This document shows, piece after piece, positions 15,449-22,752 of a DNA stretch of 28,071 nucleotides (position 1 is its first letter; each line of letters starts with the position of its first letter). The translations under genes and the position numbers were made by a program. The notes beneath the pieces are model-generated. The model did not search any database. It saw only the letters and a program-made list of their open reading frames with translations, and had not been told where the DNA came from. The stretch is from RUG626 sp964553775. Lineage in GTDB: Bacteria; Bacillota; Clostridia; Oscillospirales; Oscillospiraceae. The stretch spans positions 1 through 28,071 of the forward strand of contig CAZKLU010000019.1 in assembly GCA_964553775.1 (NCBI GenBank). Reading direction: 5' to 3'.

Positions 15449-16993
15449 TTATTCGTCCTCAACTTTCTCGACGTTGAGCGCGGTCACACGCTCGCCATCC
15501 TGTCCGGTCATTGACACATTCTTCAAATATATCTTTCGCACGCAGTTGAAATAGAGTCCGAGCTTGCAGCTCTCATCAACGTAGTCCATCATCGCGGGGT
15601 AGCCCGATTCAGCGTCCTCCTTGAATGCGAAGCTGACGTTCTCGATCTCAACCGCGCCTATTGCTCTTTCGGGCAGACCGTAGAAGTATCCGGCAGCCCA
15701 TTCGCAGTCGGTACATTCCATATCGCGGAACTCGAATCTGCCAAGGTGCGGTGTTCTGTCGTCTATCGGCTGCGGCTCCTTGCTCCAGACATACTCATCG
15801 TGACCGTCAATGGGGTCGCAGTTATAGTACATATTGATTACAAGCGGAGCTTTGACGTTCTCCATTTTGATATTGGAAAACTCAACACCGTCAACCACGG
15901 CGTATTTTCCTCTTCCGCGTCTTGATTTAATTCTCAATCCTCTGTCGGTGTGGCTGAAAAGGCACTGGCTGACGTGCAGATCCCTGATACCGCCGGACAT
16001 CTCGCTCCCTAAAACGACAGCTCCGTGGGCGTATTCCATAAGGCAGTTACGGATAGTAATGCCGCGGCAAGGTGTCTGGTACTTCATGCCCATATATATC
16101 TTGCCTGATTTTATAGCTATCGCGTCATCGCCGACGGAGAAACGCATACCGATTATCTGCACACTGTCGCAGGATTCGGGGTCAAGACCGTCAGTGTTGG
16201 GGCTTATTGCGGGTGCTTCGACCGACACATCAAAAAAGCTGATCTTTCTGCTGAAAAACGGGTGGAAGTTCCACGAGGCGGAGTTGCGTCCCGTTATGCC
16301 GTGGAACCGCACATGGTCACAGTTATTCAGGAACACAAGGCGCGGTCTTCCCGCCTCCCGCTCCTTATAGTTGTACCACCAGTCACCGTTCTGCGCGTTC
16401 ATGTCGATCACTCCGCGCCCTACTATAAATATATTTTTCGCGTTATATGCTGTTATGAAGCTTCTGTGGGAAGCCGCGGGGCAGCCCTCCCAGCTGCTTA
16501 TCTGATGCTCCTCGCCTGTCTCAGCGTCCTTGATCTCGCCGGGGAGTATGGGGTAGTACTCTTCATCGGTGAAGCCTAAAAGTGTCGCGCCCTCGCAAAG
16601 CTCTATAGTGATATTTGAGCGCAGCATGAGGGAGCCTGTTCTGTAAGTACCCTCCGGTATGGTTACTCTTCCCTCGGACGGGCAGGTATAAATAGCGTTT
16701 TGAAGCGCGGTGGTGTCATCCGTCACGCCATCGCCCTTCGCCCCGTAGTCGAGTACGCTCACACACGCGCTCTCATACTTTGTTCTGAAATGCACCGTAT
16801 CGCCGCCAACGGAAACGCGGTACTCTGTATCGGGGTGAAGACCGAAAACGGAGAAAACATTTTTTGATTCGTCCCTGAGTACTGTCTCGCCGTTGAGACT
16901 GACATCGTACTTTTCCGGCGCGTAGTAGGGGCTTGTGTTCTCAAGCTCGAAGCAGGCGGATACGGGACTTACCATCAAGGTATGGAATTTCAT
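15449..16993 (-). CDS. Glycoside hydrolase family 28 exopolygalacturonase with FN3-like N-terminus
   Basis: The product hydrolyses alpha-1,4 bonds between galacturonates. The N-terminal 75 residues look like a fibronectin type III-like module (VSACFELENTSPYY, HPDTEYRVSV). The beta-helix begins at VLDYGAKGDGVTDDTTALQNA (80-100). The four GH28 motifs are intact: SPNTDG (Asp268), VGDDAIAIKSG (Asp289, Asp290), AHGAVVLGS (His323) and RIKS (Arg354, Lys356). This domain plan and the length of 514 are typical of bacterial exo-acting members. There is no signal peptide, so it should act inside the cell. It lies 16 bases after kduI and abuts the GH105 gene. Confidence 0.93.
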   Translation of the reverse strand: MKFHTLMVSPVSACFELENTSPYYAPEKYDVSLNGETVLRDESKNVFSVFGLHPDTEYRVSVGGDTVHFRTKYESACVSVLDYGAKGDGVTDDTTALQNAIYTCPSEGRVTIPEGTYRTGSLMLRSNITIELCEGATLLGFTDEEYYPILPGEIKDAETGEEHQISSWEGCPAASHRSFITAYNAKNIFIVGRGVIDMNAQNGDWWYNYKEREAGRPRLVFLNNCDHVRFHGITGRNSASWNFHPFFSRKISFFDVSVEAPAISPNTDGLDPESCDSVQIIGMRFSVGDDAIAIKSGKIYMGMKYQTPCRGITIRNCLMEYAHGAVVLGSEMSGGIRDLHVSQCLFSHTDRGLRIKSRRGRGKYAVVDGVEFSNIKMENVKAPLVINMYYNCDPIDGHDEYVWSKEPQPIDDRTPHLGRFEFRDMECTDCEWAAGYFYGLPERAIGAVEIENVSFAFKEDAESGYPAMMDYVDESCKLGLYFNCVRKIYLKNVSMTGQDGERVTALNVEKVEDE

Positions 16994-17009
16994 ATTCTGT
17001 TCTGTCCTT

Positions 17010-17846
17010 TTACATAAGCTTTTCGGTCGCTATGCCGTCCATATCGTCGAAATCCTGATTTTCGCCGCACATTCCCCATATAAACGTGTAGTTTGCCGTA
17101 CCCACACCGCTGTGTATTGACCAGCTTGGGGAGATAACGGCTTCTTCATTGTGCATTACAAGGTGGCGCGTCTCCTGCGGGGTACCCATCATATGGAATA
17201 CCGCCTGATCGGGCGCGATGTCAAAATAAAGGTACACCTCCATACGGCGTTCGTGCGTATGCGAGGGCATTGTGTTCCACACATTTCCGGGAAGAAGCGA
17301 TGTCATACCCATTGAAAGCTGGCAGCTTTCGCACACCGCCGGGTGGATATACTGGCGCAGTATACGCTCGTTGACCGTTTCCTGCGCGCCGAGGTGGTTA
17401 TAGCGGGCTTTCTCCATCGGTATAAGCGTTGTCGGGCAGGCACGGTGGGCGGGACTGGAGTTTATGTAGAATTTAGCCGGATTCGATTTATCATCGGATT
17501 TGAAGATAAGCTCTTTTGTACCCATGCTCACATAGATTCCGTCGCGGCTGCCGAGCTTATATTCGGTTCCATCAAGCGTGATAGTGCCGGGACCGCCGAT
17601 ATTTATCGCGCCAAGCTCGCGGCGCTGCAGAAAGTACGGGGCGGCAAGCTCCTTGCAGCTTTCGAGCTTCAACTCCGTATCAACGGGCATGATGCCTCCG
17701 GCGATTATCCTGTCCTGATGCGAATAGGTTAGGTTGATGGAATCCGGCGCGAAAATACCGGAAATGAGATAATGGCGGCGCAGCTCCTCGGTTGTGTAAT
17801 GCCTGGAGTCGTCCGGATGGTTGGCGTACCTTACGTCGAAGTTCAT
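17010..17846 (-). CDS. kduI: 5-keto-4-deoxyuronate isomerase
   Basis: KduI converts 5-keto-4-deoxyuronate, formed from unsaturated galacturonate, into 2,5-diketo-3-deoxygluconate. I start at the ATG at 17844-17846, preceded by AAAGGGGAG, which gives 278 residues, the same length as E. coli KduI; an upstream in-frame extension of 13 residues crosses the ribosome site. The zinc ligands sit at the same numbers as in E. coli: His196, His198 and Glu203 in PSHTHERRMEVY, and His245 in WSIHSGVG. The C-terminus FDDMDGI is typical. It is the first gene of the kduI-GH28-GH105 operon. The next enzyme, KduD, is not encoded in this window, so the product must be reduced by an enzyme encoded elsewhere. Confidence 0.96.
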   Translation of the reverse strand: MNFDVRYANHPDDSRHYTTEELRRHYLISGIFAPDSINLTYSHQDRIIAGGIMPVDTELKLESCKELAAPYFLQRRELGAINIGGPGTITLDGTEYKLGSRDGIYVSMGTKELIFKSDDKSNPAKFYINSSPAHRACPTTLIPMEKARYNHLGAQETVNERILRQYIHPAVCESCQLSMGMTSLLPGNVWNTMPSHTHERRMEVYLYFDIAPDQAVFHMMGTPQETRHLVMHNEEAVISPSWSIHSGVGTANYTFIWGMCGENQDFDDMDGIATEKLM

Positions 17847-17922
17847 AGGAAGCTCCCCTTTCGTTATATATTTGCATTTTGACAAAACGGCATTGGTGAA
17901 TTTGCTGTTTTACAACGTACCA

Positions 17923-17951
17923 ATTATATTATAACTCAAAATCTTGCACAA
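17923..17951 (-). promoter_or_regulatory. Likely promoter of the kduI operon
   Basis: On the minus strand two overlapping TATAAT boxes (17923-17933) lie in an AT-rich stretch. TTGTGC (17946-17951) is 17 bases from the downstream box and matches only TTG of the -35 consensus, so activation may be needed. The predicted leader is about 70 bases. Confidence 0.5.
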
Positions 17952-18044
17952 ATCTATGAAATAAACGTTAATAAATATTCACAAAATGGTGACAGTTTCC
18001 GCCGTACCGCGATACACGCCGCTTCCGTGAGCGTCCGTCCTCAA

Positions 18045-18087
18045 AAATAACCTATACTCAAAGCCAAAATCCTTCGGCTTTGAGTAT
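18045..18087 (-). terminator. Terminator of the diguanylate cyclase gene
   Basis: The 12-base perfect arms ATACTCAAAGCC (18054-18065) and GGCTTTGAGTAT (18076-18087) enclose a 10-base loop just after the stop codon. On the minus strand it is followed by AGGTTATTTTTG; the U-run is slightly displaced. Confidence 0.75.
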
Positions 18088-18089
18088 TT

Positions 18090-19442
18090 TCAATTTGCGA
18101 ATGTATAACCGCCTCTTCCGTTCTCTTTTGTCGTGTATAGCGCGGAATCGGCTTTTTTGTAAAGATCCTCGTTATAGCCGTCGGAGGAAAACGCTATACC
18201 GACGCTGAGGGAGGTTTTCGGCATATCGTCCGTGGGGTTTTGAAGTGTGTTGTTTATTCGATCGATTTTTTCGGCTATTGTATTGCGTTCGTTCGGTTTC
18301 ATATCGGTCATTACAACGCAGAACTCGTCTCCGCCTATACGGGCGATAATATCTGTTGTTCTGAAGCTCAATGTTATCTCGTTCGCGACAGCTTTCAGAA
18401 CCCTGTCTCCCATTATATGCCCGTAGGTGTCGTTCACTTTCTTAAATTCATCGACATCAATGATCAAAAACGCTATATGCATTGGATAGCCGCGGAGAGT
18501 GGTGCATAATCTGTCGAACGCGGCGCGGTTGAGTATCCCTGTAAGACCGTCATGTTCGGCGCGTTCTCTCAGCAGCGACTCATTTGTCGAATTAAGCTCG
18601 TAAATCTCGTTATAGGTTGCCGCGAGGTACTTAAACTCATAGGAGCCTTTTACCTCAAGGGTCCTGTTTTCGCGTATGCATCGAATATCCGTCTGAAGCG
18701 GGCGGATAACAAGCACTATCATGAAAATAAAGATCAGGACAGTCAGCACGAACATCAGCGTCAGTGCTAATCTCTGCGTTGTCAGAGACGTTTTTAAGTC
18801 GCTGTCGCTTGAGACAAGACCCGCTTCGGTATATTCCAGCACGCTCTTATAGCATTTGTCTACGTTTTCCTGTATGAGCGATTTCTCCTCCATATACTCA
18901 TCGCCGAACATCATATATTGGGCTTGAGAAATCTTTTCGCTGTCGGAGAGAGCCGCGTCCTCATCGGATATTTCAACATCCCAGAGCTGCTGGGGAATTT
19001 GGGACTCATCGTATTCAAAGCCGTCGGACGCGAGACGCATAGCGTAATACTCGCGGTTCATGAGGTCGTTTGAATAGTACATTGCCGTTTCGAGGTATTC
19101 AAGGACATCATCACCGGAGTGGTAAAGGCGCATTTCCTCAAGTCCTTTGTCCCGGCTGCGTGTCTCCTCCGATTCAACGAAATACGCCTCAGCGTGTTCG
19201 ATCTCTCCCGTTACAACGTATATACGCGCCTCGTTTGTCAGCGTATCGGAGCCGCCTATCACCATTGACGTAAGCTGCTCGCACCTTATATGTATCTCCG
19301 TCGCTTCCGAGAGCGCGTCATATCGCGCCTGGAGCCGGACGGTTTCAAATATGAGGATACCATAAATCACGGCGGCTATAAGTATCATAAGGTTATTTAT
19401 CGTCCGTATCTTAAAGCCTTTGACGCTTTTGTGTTTATTCAT
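18090..19442 (-). CDS. Membrane-anchored diguanylate cyclase (GGDEF)
   Basis: The protein should make the second messenger cyclic di-GMP from GTP. Of 450 residues, the first has a membrane span at 16-34, then an outside sensor region of about 190 residues that I do not recognise (acidic, helical), a second span at 225-247, a short linker and a GGDEF domain from about 293. The active site RIGGDEF (370-374 for GGDEF) is intact, and RTTD (361-364) five residues before it is the product-inhibition I-site, so the enzyme should be active and feedback-controlled. No EAL or HD-GYP domain is present. AGGAG precedes the ATG. It lies 106 bases after ybaB and may have its own promoter. Confidence 0.93.
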   Translation of the reverse strand: MNKHKSVKGFKIRTINNLMILIAAVIYGILIFETVRLQARYDALSEATEIHIRCEQLTSMVIGGSDTLTNEARIYVVTGEIEHAEAYFVESEETRSRDKGLEEMRLYHSGDDVLEYLETAMYYSNDLMNREYYAMRLASDGFEYDESQIPQQLWDVEISDEDAALSDSEKISQAQYMMFGDEYMEEKSLIQENVDKCYKSVLEYTEAGLVSSDSDLKTSLTTQRLALTLMFVLTVLIFIFMIVLVIRPLQTDIRCIRENRTLEVKGSYEFKYLAATYNEIYELNSTNESLLRERAEHDGLTGILNRAAFDRLCTTLRGYPMHIAFLIIDVDEFKKVNDTYGHIMGDRVLKAVANEITLSFRTTDIIARIGGDEFCVVMTDMKPNERNTIAEKIDRINNTLQNPTDDMPKTSLSVGIAFSSDGYNEDLYKKADSALYTTKENGRGGYTFAN

Positions 19443-19548
19443 TTTTCATAACTCCTGACGGACGGGATTATTTCCGTATTCAAAGGAAAACCGTTCAGTT
19501 TGTAGTTTGCGTGACCGCACGCATACATAAAATTTACTGATCCCGCGT

Positions 19549-19902
19549 TCAGAAACCGAGGTTAAGTCCGCCTGTGAGCTTTGACATGGCGGCGGAGGCA
19601 TCATCGGCTGCCGATTTGAAGGCGTCGTTTACGGCGGCGATAATCGAATCGGTCAGTATCTCCACATCCTCGTGTTCCTCCGCGCCTATAACCATATCAT
19701 CGTCTATCTCAAGCTTCAAAAGCTCATGCTTGCCGTTCACGGTCGCTTTTACCGCGCCGCCGCCGGAGGCTGACGTATACTCGCGCTCCTCTGTTTCCTG
19801 CTGAAGCTTCTGCATCTCCTGCTGGAGCTTCTGAGCCTGACGCACCATGTTCATGTTCATGCCGCCGCTCATTCTGCCTCCTGAAAATCCGCCTTTTGCC
19901 AT
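19549..19902 (-). CDS. ybaB: YbaB/EbfC nucleoid-associated protein
   Basis: This small dimeric DNA-binding protein is almost always found next to dnaX. I start at the second ATG (19900-19902), giving 117 residues beginning MAKGGFSGG, because AAGGAG lies 8 bases before it; the ATG two codons earlier is too close. The family helix MVRQAQKLQQEMQKLQQE (about residues 19-36), the core SASGGGAVKATVNGKHELLKL and the ILTDSIIAAVNDA segment are clear. The N-terminus has a Gly/Met-rich tail. The gene is 258 bases downstream of dnaX, a longer gap than usual, with a CCGGTT-AACCGG hairpin (19939-19955) just before its ribosome site. Confidence 0.94.
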   Translation of the reverse strand: MAKGGFSGGRMSGGMNMNMVRQAQKLQQEMQKLQQETEEREYTSASGGGAVKATVNGKHELLKLEIDDDMVIGAEEHEDVEILTDSIIAAVNDAFKSAADDASAAMSKLTGGLNLGF

Positions 19903-20160
19903 CTTCATTACTCCTTTTTAATTTTTGTCCGGTTTGTGCCGGTTCCGTAAACCGGCGGGGAACCTTTATATTACGCGATAATATAGATTTTACTCAGTGT
20001 ATTCGGGTCTTTGCTGCTTTGACGCAAAGCGGGAACATAAAAGCGTTTACAGCTTGCGGCAATCAGCACCGCCGTTTACTGTAAAAATGCCGAGCCGGAA
20101 CACAATAATTCCCGCTGCCCGCCGAAAAGCAAACAACCGTAAATAACGATTCCTCTCAGG

Positions 20161-22041
20161 TCACTTGAATGTCACATTGCTGAAGCGTCTGAGAGAATCG
20201 AGCTTGTCAGACTTTTTGCCGCGATCCGTGGAACTGTCAATTTTTAACGGTTCAAGGGTCATTTTAACCTTTATAGCGCGTTCCAGAACGGCTGTTGCCG
20301 ATTTCGTCAGCGCACTGTTAATTTCCGGCGTGTCAACGATATTCCTGACGAACGCATTTTTGAGGTGCAGCACAAGCGTGTCGCCGCAGATCTCCGGCGC
20401 GGCTGTGTCGGGATTTGGCAGGTACGCCATAGCCGCGTCGTCAATACCGCCGCACTGTGAGAGTATCTTTTCCCAAACCTGGGCATCGTCACCGGCAGTC
20501 TGATTATTGGAGACTGTCGCGGACGCGGGTTCCGTTCGCGGGAGCTGAGAGGGTTCATACACCGGCGGCGGGGCATCGTCCCAGAGCGATACAGCGGGTG
20601 CCTTTTGCTCGGGTTCATCCAAAATCGGTTCCCATTGAAATTCGGTGTCATCCCACGGCGGACCGCCGCTAACCGCTTCATCGGGCGCGGGTCTGTCATG
20701 CTCCATAAGCACCGCGGAATCTGACGGAGACGGCACTGGCGGTTCCGGTTTATCAGCTGACCGCTGCGGAACAGAATCGTTCCGTGGCGGATCATTTGAT
20801 AACGGCGGATCCTCCGGCACCGGTTTGCCCGTTGCTGACAGCTGAGAGTATGTCCGTTTCGGCTCCGAGAAACGCTGAACGGGTTTCGGCACTGTTCCGG
20901 CGTTATTCTGTCCCCGAACGGGCGCGGAGGGCGGAACGGCGTCAAAAATTTGAGCGTTCTGTGAAAGACACTCCGCAAGCTTTACGAGACATACCTCGGC
21001 GGCGGTTCGTTTATCGCGGACGTTGGGGAGCGTGGAAATTGTCTTCTGTATGATTTCGGCGGCATCGGCAAGACTCTTTATATTTATATCACCGGACAGA
21101 GCGCGTATCTCATTGGGGGAGAGCGCACCGGTTATGAATATCTCGCCGCCTTTTGGAGCGGCACGGAGGAGAAGCATATCGCGGCAAAGAGACAGAAGAC
21201 CGCTCAGTACCGCGCCGGATTCCGCGCCGTCCCTGTAGCCCTTCTCGAAAAGGTCAAGCGCGTTTTCAAGGTTTCCGCTCCGCAGCTCGCTCCAAAGCTC
21301 GCCTGTATTCGCCGAGTCGGAAAGCCCGACCGCGCTTATTACGGCATCCGAATCAATAACTCCGGAGCCGGCGCATCGTTCAAGAAGCGAAAGCCCGTCA
21401 CGCATGGAACCGTCAGCGAGACGCGAAAGAAGCGAGGCCGCGTCATCGGTGAGCGTTATATTTTCCGACTGCGCCACATAAATAAGACGGTTTTTTATAA
21501 GCTCCGCGTCAATGCGCTTGAAAGAGAAGCGTTGGCAGCGCGAGAGGATTGTCGCGGGAATTTTGCGAAGCTCTGTGGTCGCGAGTATAAATACAAGGTG
21601 TTCCGGCGGCTCCTCAAGGATTTTCAGCAGAGCGTTGAATGCCGCCGTTGAGAGCATATGAACCTCATCAATGATGTACACACGCTTTTTCACTGAAGCG
21701 GGTGTGTAGATCGCCTCATCGCGAAGCGAACGTATGCTGTCAACTCCGTTATTTGACGCGGCATCGATTTCAACGACATCAAGGACGGAGCCTGTGAGAA
21801 TACCCCTACAGGCATCGCACTCGTTGCAGGGGTCACCGTTTACCGGATGCAGGCAGTTGAGGGCGCGTGATAATATCTTGGCGCAGGAGGTTTTCCCGCA
21901 GCCCCGCGTACCCACGAACAGGTAAGCGTGTGAGGTATGACCAGCAATTATCTGGCGTTTAAGAGTATCGGTTATATGCTCCTGTCCGACAACATCGCTG
22001 AAGGTTACCGGACGGTACTTTCTGTATAGTGCCTGATACAT
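20161..22041 (-). CDS. dnaX: DNA polymerase III subunits gamma/tau
   Basis: This clamp-loader ATPase drives assembly of the replicative polymerase. The AAA+ domain has Walker A GTRGCGKTS (44-52), a zinc module with Cys63, Cys72, Cys75 and Cys78, Walker B VYIIDEVHML (121-130) and the SRC arginine-finger motif at 167-169. After about residue 375 comes a Pro/Ser/Asp-rich linker of about 150 residues, then a folded C-terminal domain, so the 626-residue product is the long tau form. GGAGGTGA lies 10 bases before the ATG. It sits downstream of the SRP RNA gene and upstream of ybaB, the standard Firmicutes order. Confidence 0.97.
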   Translation of the reverse strand: MYQALYRKYRPVTFSDVVGQEHITDTLKRQIIAGHTSHAYLFVGTRGCGKTSCAKILSRALNCLHPVNGDPCNECDACRGILTGSVLDVVEIDAASNNGVDSIRSLRDEAIYTPASVKKRVYIIDEVHMLSTAAFNALLKILEEPPEHLVFILATTELRKIPATILSRCQRFSFKRIDAELIKNRLIYVAQSENITLTDDAASLLSRLADGSMRDGLSLLERCAGSGVIDSDAVISAVGLSDSANTGELWSELRSGNLENALDLFEKGYRDGAESGAVLSGLLSLCRDMLLLRAAPKGGEIFITGALSPNEIRALSGDINIKSLADAAEIIQKTISTLPNVRDKRTAAEVCLVKLAECLSQNAQIFDAVPPSAPVRGQNNAGTVPKPVQRFSEPKRTYSQLSATGKPVPEDPPLSNDPPRNDSVPQRSADKPEPPVPSPSDSAVLMEHDRPAPDEAVSGGPPWDDTEFQWEPILDEPEQKAPAVSLWDDAPPPVYEPSQLPRTEPASATVSNNQTAGDDAQVWEKILSQCGGIDDAAMAYLPNPDTAAPEICGDTLVLHLKNAFVRNIVDTPEINSALTKSATAVLERAIKVKMTLEPLKIDSSTDRGKKSDKLDSLRRFSNVTFK

Positions 22042-22190
22042 TGTTATGTTTTCACCTCCCGAACATTTTTATCAATTTCCGCCCGAAGTCAGGATCCAGC
22101 GGTCCGGGATTTTATATTCCCGTATCCGGAAAACCTGAAGCTCCGCGAATTTTTCATATGAAGGGAAAGCGTACAAATATACTTTCTTAT

Positions 22191-22223
22191 ATAAAGAAAG
22201 ACTCCTTGGAATTTCCGGAGTCT
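22191..22223 (-). terminator. Terminator of the SRP RNA gene
   Basis: AGACTCC (22199-22205) and GGAGTCT (22217-22223) form a 7-base stem. On the minus strand it is followed by TTTCTTTAT. A second weak AT-rich hairpin (CTTTCTT with AAGAAAG) follows directly within 22182-22200. Confidence 0.7.
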
Positions 22224-22246
22224 ACTTTGAATCGAGCAGATTCTTC

Positions 22247-22547
22247 CGTGATACATGGCGCGACCGCGCACCTGCCTTTGACCGTCCGATATACCCGTTA
22301 CGCCGAGTTGAAGCTCAGAGCCGGCTGCCTCACGGCACACCCCGGGTTCTGTTTAATGCTGCTCGGTTCCCCGCCTGACATGGTTCGCAGTCCGGAATTG
22401 CGCGAGACCGACTCATCAACGCTCCTCATCGGCGGCAGACAATACATCGAACGACCGGGGGCAGGGATTCACCCCCGCTGTAGCGGATTGCGGGTTACAG
22501 GGCACCGCTATCTCCCCGATTAGCGCGACCGCGCCACATACCACGGC
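22247..22547 (-). ncRNA. ffs: Signal recognition particle RNA, large form with Alu domain
   Basis: The RNA works with Ffh to target membrane proteins. Reading the minus strand, the Alu-domain signature GGTGCCCTGTAACCCGCAAT appears near the 5' end (about 22484-22503), followed by CCGCTACAGCGGGGGTGAAT. The conserved domain IV, which binds Ffh, is at about 22353-22375: CATGTCAGG on one side, a GGGGAACC apex, and GAGCAGC on the other. The 5' and 3' ends pair (TATGTGGCGCG with CGCGCCATGTA). The roughly 300-base size and the place before dnaX match the Bacillus/Clostridium large form. The ends are estimated from the terminal helix to within about 5-10 bases. Confidence 0.93.
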
Positions 22548-22590
22548 TTTATTTTCTGCTCATCTGTGGATCACTTTATAGTCTATATGT

Positions 22591-22619
22591 ATTATAACTT
22601 ATTTTGATGAAATAATCAA
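22591..22619 (-). promoter_or_regulatory. Promoter of the SRP RNA gene
   Basis: On the minus strand TTGATT (22614-22619) and a perfect TATAAT (22591-22596) are 17 bases apart, in a very AT-rich stretch. The start would be near 22584, about 37 bases before the mature 5' end, so a leader is probably trimmed. The stretch 22620-22752 between this promoter and the chemoreceptor gene holds no gene, only a CCGCGC-GCGCGG hairpin (22709-22726) without a U-run. Confidence 0.8.
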
Positions 22620-22752
22620 GAGTTTTTTTAAGTTATTTTTAGAATTTCTAAATATCTCACAGTTCACGCGCCGAAGTGCCTTTTGGGGCGACCGGCGATT
22701 TCGGACTTCCGCGCCGATATGCGCGGCGTTTAAGCCGACCGCTATACATTTT

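Noticed and set aside
20038..20051. A cre-like site (TAAAAGCGTTTACA) between dnaX and ybaB
   Set aside because: It is one mismatch from the catabolite-control consensus, but lies between housekeeping genes and away from a promoter, so chance is likely. I saw no convincing cre site at the pectin promoters.
21490..21496. A slippery heptamer A-AAA-AAC in dnaX, as for gamma-subunit frameshifting
   Set aside because: It is in the right phase but lies near residue 183 inside the AAA+ domain, so a shift there would not give a working gamma subunit. No suitable A-AAA-AAG was seen in the linker.
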